A DNA stretch of 44,190 nt from Tritrichomonas foetus (GCA_001839685.1 MLAK01000705.1:133161-177350), one strand, 5' to 3'. Positions 9,946 to 19,030 are shown, numbered from the stretch's first letter. Numbers and translations are program-made. The notes: generated by a model from the sequence alone, not told the origin.

Positions 9946-10461
9946 AAATTTATCCATTGAAACTCAATTTTGAGAAATAAAAACGGTTTTCTCCCTGAAA
10001 AATCTCCTTCATATGAATTGAAAATAAGCGTTTTATTTATCAAAAAGTTTATTCATTTTCAGAGACCAAATACTTTTTGAGTGTTTATCTGGTCTTTCAA
10101 TATTCACATACGATGAATTTTGGTCATATTCTAAATTTTATGAAATGATAAATGAAAACAACATAATGTTCTAATGATGGTTGGATCAATATTAGATAAT
10201 TATGGATACATGCCCTGGAATATAATAAGGTATTTCGAACAAAAGTATAGATGCATTGTTTTCTAAATTTCTCAATGACAAATTTTCAACTGATTCAAAA
10301 AATATTCGATTTCTAAAAATGAAAGTCATTTTATTTTTACAATAAAAATATAAATATATACATGTAAAATTTGTACATCATTCACGAAGATTTGTAACAT
10401 ACTTCAAATCATTCATTCTACATGATGTTGTTAATAAGGTCAATTTCATGGTCAAATGCTA
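9946..10461. other. Intergenic region upstream of the ARM-like gene and downstream of the kinase
   Basis: No gene is seen. CAAAAAGTTT at 10041 and TACTTTTTGA at 10071 are copies of the recurrent upstream motif, about 115-150 bases from the ARM-like start. The rest is AT-rich spacer. Confidence 0.35.
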
Positions 10462-11838
10462 TCAAGCATCAATCTTCATTAAGCTAATCCGTGGTCTAAC
10501 ATATGATTTCGGAACAATTTTTGTGTTTGTTCCATCTGATGCTTCATTAGGTGTGATTAGTAAATTACTTGTACCAGATTTCAATAATTGCATTGGTATC
10601 GGACTTTGTTGTGATGAATTTGTCCTTCCTTGTTTCATAAGAGAGACTGATGAAGGAGGCATTTCTCGAAAGATTAATTTCGGTTTTTGTTCACTTGTTA
10701 AAATCACCGAGTTAGATTTGTGAACATATTTGTCCGTGATTGATGTTCTTCCAAAATCATTTTGAAATTTCGTGTAAAAATCTGCCAAGTGTTTGGCAAC
10801 TTTCATTTTTCTGAGCTCTTTATATGTTGCTGAAACAGTATCGAGCTCTTGAACAAATAAAAGCTGAGATAATGCTTCACAATTCAAGCCGAAGCTCTCC
10901 ATCTGCGAAATGATTTCTTCATCGATCTCAAAATCGATATCATCAATTCGCCTTTGCTTGTCAATATAATTTTTAAGCAAACTATATTGGCGCATTGGAA
11001 ACCAAGGATGATTAATAATTTCATTTAATTTAATTCTTTGCTTTGGATCTTTCACAAGCATTTTCTGAATTAAATCACGTAATCCTTCCGAGATAATATT
11101 GGGTAATTCTATTTTTTTGTTCAAAATTGCATCAATAGTTTGGGGACCGTTTATATCGTCTCTATCGTCCACAAATGGATGCTTTGAATATGCAAGGGTA
11201 TAAAGTAAGACTCCCGTGCTCCAAATGTCTGCTGCCTTCGAATAAGGCTTCTTTAAAATCATTTCCGGTGCTGAATAAGCGACTGAACCAGTAACCGACG
11301 TCAAAGAATCGCTATCTTCGTCGTTCATTATTGTTGACAGACCAAAATCGATAACTCTGATGTTTCCGTTTTGATCAAGAAGAATGTTTTCGAGTTTTAT
11401 ATCTCTGTGCGCGACATGTTGTTCGTTGTGAAGGAATTCTAGAGCCAAAATTATCTGCACGAATATTTTTCTTAATATGACTTCATTTATGCAGCCTTTT
11501 GTAGTATTTACAAAATCAAGTAATGATCCACCATCTAAATATTCCATAGCCAGGTAAAAGTTTTGTTCGTCTTCGAAAAAATAAAATAATTCCGAAATGA
11601 GAGGATGATCGAGTGATTTTAAAATCGAGACTTCACGGGCCAATTTTGTGCGGGATTCAATCGTGTTATTGAAATCTTTGCTAATTACCTTCACTGCTAC
11701 CGAAATGTTGGAAGAATTGTAATTCGGATTATCATTTTGATCTGAATTGGGGCCTGCCTGGATAAAAACGTTCTTTGCTTGCCAAACTGTTCCAAACGTG
11801 CCGGAGCCAGCAGGGGCAAGCAGAATATATGGTCCCAC
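10462..11838 (-). CDS. CAMK/CAMKL-type serine/threonine protein kinase (5' end without ATG)
   Basis: The protein has a complete active-type kinase domain: glycine loop GSGTFGTV (residues 11-18), VAVK Lys50, HRDIKLEN with catalytic Asp146, DFG Asp164, and APE in the activation segment, then the HPWF end of the domain at about residue 280. The sequence style is that of CAMKL kinases (SNF1/MARK/BRSK type). The tail of about 170 residues is partly helical, then Ser/Gln-rich and basic. An insert of about 20 Asn/Ser-rich residues lies between the glycine loop and Lys50. The listed start is a GTG. The frame stays open upstream to about 11928 with kinase-like residues (ETKGQRVGPYILL) but no ATG. An ATG at 11924 is out of frame and closes after seven codons. 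An indel or a missed upstream exon is likely. The substrate is unknown. Confidence 0.85.
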   Translation of the reverse strand: MGPYILLAPAGSGTFGTVWQAKNVFIQAGPNSDQNDNPNYNSSNISVAVKVISKDFNNTIESRTKLAREVSILKSLDHPLISELFYFFEDEQNFYLAMEYLDGGSLLDFVNTTKGCINEVILRKIFVQIILALEFLHNEQHVAHRDIKLENILLDQNGNIRVIDFGLSTIMNDEDSDSLTSVTGSVAYSAPEMILKKPYSKAADIWSTGVLLYTLAYSKHPFVDDRDDINGPQTIDAILNKKIELPNIISEGLRDLIQKMLVKDPKQRIKLNEIINHPWFPMRQYSLLKNYIDKQRRIDDIDFEIDEEIISQMESFGLNCEALSQLLFVQELDTVSATYKELRKMKVAKHLADFYTKFQNDFGRTSITDKYVHKSNSVILTSEQKPKLIFREMPPSSVSLMKQGRTNSSQQSPIPMQLLKSGTSNLLITPNEASDGTNTKIVPKSYVRPRISLMKIDA

Positions 11839-12119
11839 TCTTTGTCCCTTCGTTTCTACGAGGAGAAGATTGAGGATAGATTTATTTTCAATGGGTTTGT
11901 TTATCTTTTCAAATAGTCTAACATGTCTTCACAAATTTTCTGAATATATATTGAATTTCATTAATTTGAGAGACGGTTAAAAATAATCAATTATTGTGAC
12001 ATTTATAGGTTTATATCGATTAAAATACAGATATCATGAATTAATGACATATTATACCATGATTTTATTTGTTGATAACTATTGTTCCAAAGATTATCAA
12101 ACGATATTGATGTAAATAA

Positions 12120-12128
12120 AATATCGTA
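12120..12128 (+). repeat. Left 9-bp target site duplication (AATATCGTA)
   Basis: The nine bases directly abutting the GGCAG end of the element are AATATCGTA, repeated exactly after its CTGCC end at 12429-12437. Nine-base duplications are typical of Mutator-like transposons. Confidence 0.85.
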
Positions 12129-12428
12129 GGCAGAGATTTATTTTCCTATGAGTTTTGTAAATGTGAAGTGAAAGGTCAAATAAAGGTCAAAAGTGGAAAA
12201 AACCTAATGGGTAAATGTGATGTGAACTTTGCTGGTTCTTTGGGTCACTTCGACATGGAGGAGGTGCGCCACGTGAACACAGCGGAGGGAGCGAAGCGAT
12301 CCGAAGCTGTGGTCACGTGGCAGCACCTCTTCCAATGGCCGAATGAGTCGAAGGGGCCCGCAAAGTCACATCACATTTACCCATTTTTAGTGTCAAAAAA
12401 CAAAACTCATAGGAAAAAAAATCCTGCC
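12129..12428. mobile_element. 300-bp foldback MITE, probably Mutator-like (MULE-derived)
   Basis: The element starts GGCAG and ends CTGCC, and is bounded by perfect 9-bp direct repeats. Outer inverted repeats (12129-12157 and 12401-12428) share GGCAG, a T-rich stretch and CCTATGAGTTTTG. A second arm pair (12207-12232 and 12360-12384) shares ATGGGTAAATGTGATGTGA and then CTTTGC. A third pair (12261-12283 and 12306-12329) shares GAGGTGC, CCACGTGA and CACAGC. The whole element therefore folds as one imperfect hairpin around a GC-rich centre at 12284-12305, in contrast to the AT-rich surroundings. There is no transposase gene, so it would be non-autonomous. MULEs are known in Trichomonas, and 9-bp duplications fit that superfamily. 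The 119-codon frame crossing it (12168-12527) is not a credible gene. The element sits in the divergent promoter region of the kinase and the WD40-like gene. Confidence 0.85.
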
Positions 12429-12437
12429 AATATCGTA
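12429..12437 (+). repeat. Right 9-bp target site duplication (AATATCGTA)
   Basis: This is an exact copy of the nine bases at 12120-12128, immediately after the CTGCC end of the MITE. The identity suggests a fairly recent insertion. Confidence 0.85.
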
Positions 12438-12789
12438 TATTATATTTTTGTGAAAATACTTTTACTTTTTCATAATTTTATTTATTTCGGGAATTTAATT
12501 TGTGTTTATCAATTGAATTTATTGTGAAGATATTGTGTATATTCAACATCAGTGTTATCTGTGTTCTATTTTTCGAAGTATTATGATAATATATGACATA
12601 CATATCCATAAAATTTAAATTTGATGACTAAAAAAATATATGAGTGAAATATTTTGATTATTTATAATTTTCCTTTAATTTGTGAGAATTCACTAACAAC
12701 GTATTTTTGGCCTTTTTTAGCCTTTTATAAACTTTTTCAATTGTTTATTAGATTTCGGGAAATTTTTCTTTGATCGCATACTTGTGAAT
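12438..12789. other. Promoter-side spacer between the MITE and the WD40-like gene
   Basis: AT-rich, without a gene. AAACTTTTTCAA near 12729-12740 is a copy of the recurrent upstream motif, and a TCACTT Inr-like box follows at 12790. Confidence 0.35.
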
Positions 12790-12795
12790 TCACTT
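12790..12795 (+). promoter_or_regulatory. Inr-like element TCACTT upstream of the WD40-like gene
   Basis: A perfect TCA+1Py(T/A)(T/A) match. If A+1 is 12792, the first ATG of the mRNA is at 12798. That ATG opens a 21-codon frame ending at 12863 which overlaps the main start at 12853 in another frame. Confidence 0.45.
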
Positions 12796-12852
12796 TCATG
12801 AATCGAACAAATATGAATTCAAAAGATATTTTAAACGTTCTCGATGAAATAA

Positions 12853-15800
12853 ATGTGGAATGACGAAGAAATAATTAATCTTCCTCGTACAAAAAAGGTT
12901 TTTCATGTTACAAGCCATCGAGGCGAAATGTATATTATAAAACCAGGCTCTGCATTTTCTTACGACAAAAATAATAATAATTTTAATAAAGTTCGAAAAG
13001 TTGCAAATTTGTCAGGAAAAATAGATCGAGTGATTTTATCACCATGTGGTGCATACTCTCTTCATTTGCCAAAAATCAGTCCCTTACTTGCTTTTCATGA
13101 GAATTCGAATAATGGACATGTTTTTACAATTCCACTTCCAAATGAAATATGTAAAATTTCTAAATCAAAGGATGATGAAATTTATATTAAAAAAGCATTA
13201 ATTCCAACAGGTGAAACTTGTGTTTTAACAAAACCACATGATAGAGTTAAAGATATTCCATTTATATTTAACTTATCGTGTAAGCCAACTTCATCATTTA
13301 GCCAAAAGGTTAAAGGTATAGCAATTAGTGAAAATAATCATGAGATTGTACTTGCTTATGATAAACAAATATGGGTATGGCAACAATATCATGAAGAAAT
13401 AATTGGATCTGGGTTTTGGACTAATTTAACACCAAGTGAAGAATTCAATATAAATCCAAATGCAATAAATGGAATCAATATAGAAAAGGCATATCGGAAA
13501 TCCTGTCATGGATATATGAAATACCCACAAACATTTACACTAAATAATCCTAATACTTCACCAGCGATTCCACAAAATAGTGCTGTTGCATATCAAGATT
13601 TGTGCATTTTTGATAATCCTGATGAAGGTGTCGGAATTTGCTGTATGACAATTTTGTTGCCACCCTGCAGACCTTTTGACACATTATATTTGTTTAATTC
13701 TATTTGTTATTTTCAGCAAATATATACTCCGACTTTTCAAAGATGTGATATTACTTTATCTGTGATTGAAGGTTATGGAGCACCATGTGTTTGGTGGAGT
13801 GTTGATTGTAGATTTGCAGTTCTTGCTGTTTCTAATACCTTGATTATATTAACACGCTATTTAAGAATAATTCGAATAATTCCTTTAACAGCTGTTTTCC
13901 CTTATTCACACTCAAATAGTGACTCTATATTAGTTGCAGGAGTTTCTTGGAGTTGTAGAGGTGAATATTTTGTTGTCACTTCTTTTCAAGGTCATATTGG
14001 GCTTGTTACAAGATGTGGTAAAAGTTTAAAACATGAAATTTGTAGTTTAGAAGTATTCGATACCAAATATTTTACACCACTTTTAGTGACTTCAGATTCG
14101 TATGATCCCAATTTATTTAATATTTATTCACCAACAACAAGAAAAATGCGAAAATTAAGAATTAATCCAAAAAAAATTCCTCGTGATCTTCAAATATTTA
14201 TGTCACTTCATTTTCCACAAGTAAGTGCATCCAAACTATGGCCCATTACCTTAGAAGCAATTAAACAAAATGGAGTAGCAGATAAAATTAAATTTGTAAG
14301 ACTGTTATATTATACTGGAATATTTAGAATATTTCCATACAAATCGCCAATGCGATCGTATTTGATTCCTCTATTTGAAGAAGGAGCAAAAGCATTATTA
14401 GATGCTGGTGATGATATTTTCGCTTATTTTATAGTAAGGTGTATTTTAAGACTAACTGGACATTCGACAAAAGCATATATGGAAATTCATGAAAGGCTTT
14501 CAAGTTCAGACGACAGAAAAGATCATATATTATTTAAAATTCTTGACGATGAATTAAATAAACGAGACTACTCTAAAAAAGAAATACCTGTTCATCAAAA
14601 TATAAAGGTATATTCATTATCAGCGTCATCAAAGATGGATTTTATTCTTCCACATCATTCCATGAATGCCAATATTCCTCAAATTGTTGATACAGTCATT
14701 AATATCATATATCATAATGATTATAATAATCTTGATCAAGTTAACTGTAACTTGAAAATATTAGCTGATTTATTGATACATTTGGATCAACCAGCAAAAG
14801 CTCTCATAGTTGCTAAACATGAATCAGTTGGGTACGAGCCTGAAGACTTTTTTGTGAAAATTTGTACACATTATAAAGATGACGCTGCAAAACTATTTGC
14901 TGCCTTGACTGTGTGTATTGAAGTTTCCCCTGAAAACGAAGATAATTTTCGTGCTATTTGCGTAAAAGCTATTACAAATATTTTAAAACAAAGAATAGCT
15001 GAATCAGTTCCGAGTAGAAATACCAATGAAAAAGAATATATTTCAAAACTTACTATTCTTGAGCGTGAACTTCAGATTATCATTCCAAAAAGTAAAGATC
15101 AATTAGATGACTTTGCAGTGATTTTCTCAATTGCGTTATGTGCTGCAAACTACCAATCATGTATGAATTATTTAACTCAAAATCAAACAAAGATACCAGA
15201 ATACCTTAGAGAAGCAGTTAGAAAATTGTTCAAACTTTTGTGGTTTATTCAATGGAGATTTTTGGCAATACATGCATCTGCCAAATCAGGTTATTCTAAG
15301 GACGCGCTGTTACGTTTATTTGCCTTTCCTGAGTTTTTTGATGTTCGAGCCGCTAAATCACAAATGAATACTTTTTCTCAATTTTCTGATGATGTTTATC
15401 AATTATATATGTGTAATCATCCACAAGTAGAAAATGATCCCTACTATTCAAATTATTTAGAAAGTTGTGCTCGCAAAATTAATCCAACTTACTTTTCTAA
15501 AATAGCAACATCTGTCCTATCTTATTGTAAGATCGAAAAAGACATTCCATACTCAGGTATTTTAATTTCTGCGATCGTTTCTCATATGATTCCATGGTTG
15601 AGATGTGGAATTCCGCGTGCCATAGTTAAATTCAAATGCTATGAAAATGTTCCTAACCAACTTCTTCAGTTTGAAGAATATCATTTTCCACCAAAAATTG
15701 ATAAATCACTCAACAAAAGTTACTCAAGCTCTTCTCTTTCCGAAAGTAGTGATTCGAACTCGAGTTCTTCATTTTCCGAAGGTGAATATAATGGTTCTAC

Positions 15801-16968
15801 TAAAAATAAAACAATTGTTAAACAATTGAACCCAGGTGACTCAAATGTCGATTTTGATGATAATGATCGTGATAAAAGAATTAGCTTATCATCTCAAAAA
15901 ATGAAAATAAAGAGAAGAAGAAAGCATCCGAAGAAAGCGAAAAAGAAACTAAATGGAAATACTCCACCAGTCTTTAGTGTTCAGAAGGAGATTGGAGAAA
16001 TTCCTCAGCAACCACAGGTATTTGGACCAGCAGAATTACAACAACCAATTATTGCTATTCCAACACCTATATATTATCCAACAATGGCGCCAACAGTGAT
16101 TCATAAACCTTATGAAACACCCGAAAGAGAAGTCTTTTGTCCAATTTGGGACTTTTCTCCTGAAGATTTTCAAGCACCTACTGAAGAAGAAGAAATTAAA
16201 GAAGAGGAGCCACCATTACCTCCTCCTCCAAAGCCAGTTTATGTTAATATGTCTACTGATCCTGTGAAATATCCATCAGCAACAAAGACCGTTGAAACGC
16301 AATTTGAGCCACCACCACCGCCAAGAAAAGTTCGACCTTTAGTAATTATGCCGAAACGAAAGCCTTTTGTTCCACCTCCCAAAGAAGATCCACTTAACCT
16401 TTCTGTCAGTTCAACTGAGTCAGAAATTTATATACCAGCAGATATATGCTATGCAGATCCAAATAAAGAAATGGATCCATTCCCTCTTGATGATGCGCTT
16501 CCAAAGAAATTTGAAAATTTAATTGATGATATAAAACATATTCCTGATGCATCTGATCTTCCTCCAAAACCAGTATACTCATCTTCAATACGTAATATTA
16601 AAATTCCCCAAATTGCAGATTTTCAAATTGATAAATCGATGTATGAAATTAAAAATAGTGAAAAAGAAGAATACGATTACATTGAAAAATTAAGAAAACA
16701 AGAGCAACGGAAACCAAAAGAAAAAACAAATATAAAACCTAAAATGAGTAATTGTGCATTTCAATATAAAGCAAAACTAGCTCAAGAAAAAGAAAATTTC
16801 AAGGAATTTGAGGATGTTTTCAATCCTAACTTCACTGAGTCAAAAGAGAGGAAAAAAGGCGATAGGAAAGCCAAAGTTGCAGCTAAAGAAATCTCACCAG
16901 ATAATATGAAAAAAGATAAAGAACGCCAAAAAAGAAGAACCAAACTTCAAGAGATAGAGCCAGAGTAA
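12853..16968 (+). CDS. Large WD40-like / proline-rich protein of unknown function
   Basis: The 1371-residue protein is not one I can name with confidence. The first 430 residues contain irregular beta-propeller-like segments (for example VKGIAISENNHEIVLAYDKQIWVW and VSWSCRGEYFVVTSFQGHIGLV). A mainly helical middle follows (about 440-930), with solenoid-like blocks such as LLYYTGIFRIFPYKSPMRSY. The last 430 residues are low complexity: a Ser/acidic run at 952-977, a very basic KR cluster at 1016-1032 that may be a nuclear signal, polyproline tracts at about 1119-1128 and 1152-1157, and a charged K/E-rich end. A propeller followed by a helical region recalls transport or ciliary scaffolds such as CPLANE1 or IFT proteins, but I see no decisive motif. 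A short overlapping frame at 12798-12863 could be the true N-terminus if there is a one-base indel. Confidence 0.8.
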   Translation: MWNDEEIINLPRTKKVFHVTSHRGEMYIIKPGSAFSYDKNNNNFNKVRKVANLSGKIDRVILSPCGAYSLHLPKISPLLAFHENSNNGHVFTIPLPNEICKISKSKDDEIYIKKALIPTGETCVLTKPHDRVKDIPFIFNLSCKPTSSFSQKVKGIAISENNHEIVLAYDKQIWVWQQYHEEIIGSGFWTNLTPSEEFNINPNAINGINIEKAYRKSCHGYMKYPQTFTLNNPNTSPAIPQNSAVAYQDLCIFDNPDEGVGICCMTILLPPCRPFDTLYLFNSICYFQQIYTPTFQRCDITLSVIEGYGAPCVWWSVDCRFAVLAVSNTLIILTRYLRIIRIIPLTAVFPYSHSNSDSILVAGVSWSCRGEYFVVTSFQGHIGLVTRCGKSLKHEICSLEVFDTKYFTPLLVTSDSYDPNLFNIYSPTTRKMRKLRINPKKIPRDLQIFMSLHFPQVSASKLWPITLEAIKQNGVADKIKFVRLLYYTGIFRIFPYKSPMRSYLIPLFEEGAKALLDAGDDIFAYFIVRCILRLTGHSTKAYMEIHERLSSSDDRKDHILFKILDDELNKRDYSKKEIPVHQNIKVYSLSASSKMDFILPHHSMNANIPQIVDTVINIIYHNDYNNLDQVNCNLKILADLLIHLDQPAKALIVAKHESVGYEPEDFFVKICTHYKDDAAKLFAALTVCIEVSPENEDNFRAICVKAITNILKQRIAESVPSRNTNEKEYISKLTILERELQIIIPKSKDQLDDFAVIFSIALCAANYQSCMNYLTQNQTKIPEYLREAVRKLFKLLWFIQWRFLAIHASAKSGYSKDALLRLFAFPEFFDVRAAKSQMNTFSQFSDDVYQLYMCNHPQVENDPYYSNYLESCARKINPTYFSKIATSVLSYCKIEKDIPYSGILISAIVSHMIPWLRCGIPRAIVKFKCYENVPNQLLQFEEYHFPPKIDKSLNKSYSSSSLSESSDSNSSSSFSEGEYNGSTKNKTIVKQLNPGDSNVDFDDNDRDKRISLSSQKMKIKRRRKHPKKAKKKLNGNTPPVFSVQKEIGEIPQQPQVFGPAELQQPIIAIPTPIYYPTMAPTVIHKPYETPEREVFCPIWDFSPEDFQAPTEEEEIKEEEPPLPPPPKPVYVNMSTDPVKYPSATKTVETQFEPPPPPRKVRPLVIMPKRKPFVPPPKEDPLNLSVSSTESEIYIPADICYADPNKEMDPFPLDDALPKKFENLIDDIKHIPDASDLPPKPVYSSSIRNIKIPQIADFQIDKSMYEIKNSEKEEYDYIEKLRKQEQRKPKEKTNIKPKMSNCAFQYKAKLAQEKENFKEFEDVFNPNFTESKERKKGDRKAKVAAKEISPDNMKKDKERQKRRTKLQEIEPE

Positions 16969-17023
16969 TGCCGAATAAATGTTTTTATTGTTTTATATCC
17001 ATTTTATTTTTTCCTAATTCCTA

Positions 17024-17028
<5 letters not shown>

Positions 17029-17059
<31 letters not shown>
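17029..17059 (+). repeat. T31 homopolymer tract
   Basis: Thirty-one consecutive T residues lie about 60 bases after the stop of the WD40-like gene. It is a length-unstable tract and a likely spot for assembly error. It could act in transcript 3'-end processing, but nothing shows this. Confidence 0.9.
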
Positions 17060-17362
17060 CTATAATTTTGATATTCGGATCATGTTATATAATGTTATGT
17101 AGTCTCATTCTATTTAGTTATTTCCAGTATTCTCAATGAATCTTATAAATATTACCCATTTTACGTGTAATTTGATTCAATCTTTGGATGGCTGTTTTAT
17201 TGTATAGTTTTCTTGGGAACTGAAAATTGAAAAAAGTACAATCTTTACATAGTTAATTTTTTGTGGTGATTTCTAAAGAAAGGTGTGATTTTCACTCTCA
17301 TTCAAAACGAATTGTATTGAAACAGAAAATATGTATTGAAAAAACGATATCATTTTAAACAC

Positions 17363-17387
17363 TACCATAGAAAGCATTTCTATGGTA
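17363..17387. repeat. Perfect 11-bp inverted repeat (hairpin)
   Basis: TACCATAGAAA (17363-17373) is mirrored by TTTCTATGGTA (17377-17387) with a three-base loop GCA. It lies about 80 bases upstream of the ATG at 17468 of the small Myb gene. A structured leader, a binding site or chance are all possible. Confidence 0.6.
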
Positions 17388-17484
17388 TTTGCCTCATTCT
17401 ATCGAATTTTCTATTCATGGATAAATTATGTGTGACAGGTTACCAACTTTTCTGTTCATATATTTTGATGGATCAGTGCAATAG

Positions 17485-17976
17485 AGGAACATTGCATGCT
17501 GTAAGAGATTTACTGAAGAGGAAGATTCGCATCTAAAGCATGTCATTCATGATTTAAACATTCATAACTGGGAAGAAGTAGCAAAATTTCTTCCAGGCCG
17601 TTCATCCCGTCAATGCAGAGACAGGTATAACAACTATTTATTTAAAGAAATTAGTAACCAACCATGGTCTGAAGAAGAAGATCGCATAATCCTGGAAAAA
17701 TATCCGATTTTTGGCACTTATTGGGTTAGGATATCTAAATATTTGTGTGGAAGAAGTGGAAATAATGCTAAGAACAGATGGTATAAATTTTTATCAAAGA
17801 AATATCTCCATCCTTACACAAATACCCCGCCAATTCCAAACAATGAAGAAAAGGCCTATTTTGATGATGTGTCGAAGTCTCTTGATATTGTTCTCAGCTC
17901 ATTTGACAATTCATTTGAATGGGATATGTTTTCAACGAATTCCGATGTATTCTCGGAATATTCTTGTTTCTTTTAA
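17485..17976 (+). pseudogene. Two-repeat Myb-like DNA-binding protein, 5' end damaged or mis-framed
   Basis: The open frame encodes two Myb repeats. The first runs from RFTEEEDSHLKHVIHDL through NWEEVAKFLPGRSSRQCRDRYNNYL. The second runs from PWSEEEDRIILEKYPIFG through WVRISKYLCGRSGNNAKNRWYKFL. The third conserved Trp of repeat 2 is kept as W in NRWYKFL, and repeat 1 has Y there. A short acidic tail of about 55 residues follows. This is the small R2R3 form common in trichomonads. The frame opens right after a stop at 17482-17484 and has no ATG before the first repeat. An ATG at 17468 (start MDQCNRGTLHAV) is open across the junction in another frame until 17536. A one-base indel near 17500 would explain the layout, as could a decayed gene. 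As the sequence stands, no complete protein can be read. Confidence 0.7.
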
Positions 17977-18151
17977 AGATAACAGGACTTATTTTCTTTA
18001 TAAATAAAACCAGTAGTATCCATACTTGCCTTTATATTTTTTACTCATTTAAAGGTAACAATAAAAAATAGGAGCGCATTTAAAGTATATCATATATTTA
18101 TCTATTTATATAAAACTAAAAACAATATTTGAAAAACAATAAAATTATACA

Positions 18152-19030
18152 TCAACTATGATAGAAATCAATTGATGAATTTGTATTGGGTTTTCTTAAA
18201 GTGCCATTATGTGTGAGACCATTAATATCAATTTCACCTTCACTTAATAGATCTGAATGGATAATTGGAGACATTACATTTGTGGAAAGTGGAGTAGCTG
18301 TTGTACTTGATTGTTTTGAAATTTCGTTTTGTAATTTTTCTAAATCTTGGAATTCTCTTAATGTACTAATTGCACCAGGTTCATCTCTGTATTTATATTT
18401 CTTGGGTTTTTTCGTAACTTTTATATATTCTTTTTCATTACGAACCTTAGTTTTAAGTTTCTTAATCGTCTTCTTATACTCTGCCTTTTCATCATACAGC
18501 TGAGCAATTTGCTGTCTCAGCCGAAAAATAGCTGCATCTCTTTGGCTAATGGCATTTTTGGCAGCTTCGATATTTTGCTGGTATTGATTTATAAGTTGTG
18601 TATCTGCTTGTGTAGTTTGAACAGTTTGGCTCATTATTGAATTAATTGTATAATTATGAAATTGTGTCAATAAGTAATCAACACCGAGCTGCATCAGTAA
18701 AAATAGATTTAAAGCGCCCTTCGAGCCAAAGCGTTTAGAATCTTCTTCTGTTATATTTGCGTTAACAAAAGCTTCTAAATAAAATTTCATTGCATTTAAG
18801 TCGCCTTTTCGAACTATTTCGTCGACATCAATTGATTCCGCTAAGTCCCATTTCATTCTTTCAGATCGAGGGACCCATACCCAGCGATCATCGATTGGTC
18901 CTTGTTGAGGAATCTGAATTGGCTGTAAATAGGGAACTTGAACGTAAATCGGCTGTTGTTGATAGTACTGGCTAGTGGGAGGTTGTTGATCAGAAATATA
19001 AGGTTGAGAAGTTGCGGCAAAGCTTTGCAT
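18152..19030 (-). CDS. Q-rich coiled-coil protein, unknown function
   Basis: The 292-residue protein has a Gln/Pro/Tyr-rich N-terminus (residues 1-48, with runs such as QPPTSQYYQQQPIYVQ). A helical region containing WVWVPRSERMKWDLAESIDVDEIV follows. A likely coiled coil at about residues 155-205 (AISQRDAAIFRLRQQIAQLY and then KTIKKLKTKV) leads into a very basic patch and a Ser/Thr-rich tail. No enzyme motif is present and I do not recognise the family. The prion-like N-terminus suggests a scaffold or nucleic-acid-associated role, but this is inference. AACTTTTTG lies 45 bases upstream of the start, and a TCATAT Inr-like box is also nearby. Confidence 0.75.
   Translation of the reverse strand: MQSFAATSQPYISDQQPPTSQYYQQQPIYVQVPYLQPIQIPQQGPIDDRWVWVPRSERMKWDLAESIDVDEIVRKGDLNAMKFYLEAFVNANITEEDSKRFGSKGALNLFLLMQLGVDYLLTQFHNYTINSIMSQTVQTTQADTQLINQYQQNIEAAKNAISQRDAAIFRLRQQIAQLYDEKAEYKKTIKKLKTKVRNEKEYIKVTKKPKKYKYRDEPGAISTLREFQDLEKLQNEISKQSSTTATPLSTNVMSPIIHSDLLSEGEIDINGLTHNGTLRKPNTNSSIDFYHS

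Noticed and set aside
12168..12527. A 119-codon open frame on the plus strand
   Set aside because: It runs through the inverted-repeat element, its GC-rich part is the hairpin core, and the product has no family features.
12853..16968. Naming the WD40-like protein CPLANE1/JBTS17
   Set aside because: Only the general layout is similar; no diagnostic motif is visible.
17029..17059. T31 tract as a telomere or element end
   Set aside because: It has no repeat unit beyond a single base, no flanking duplication and no inverted repeat, so it is kept only as a homopolymer.
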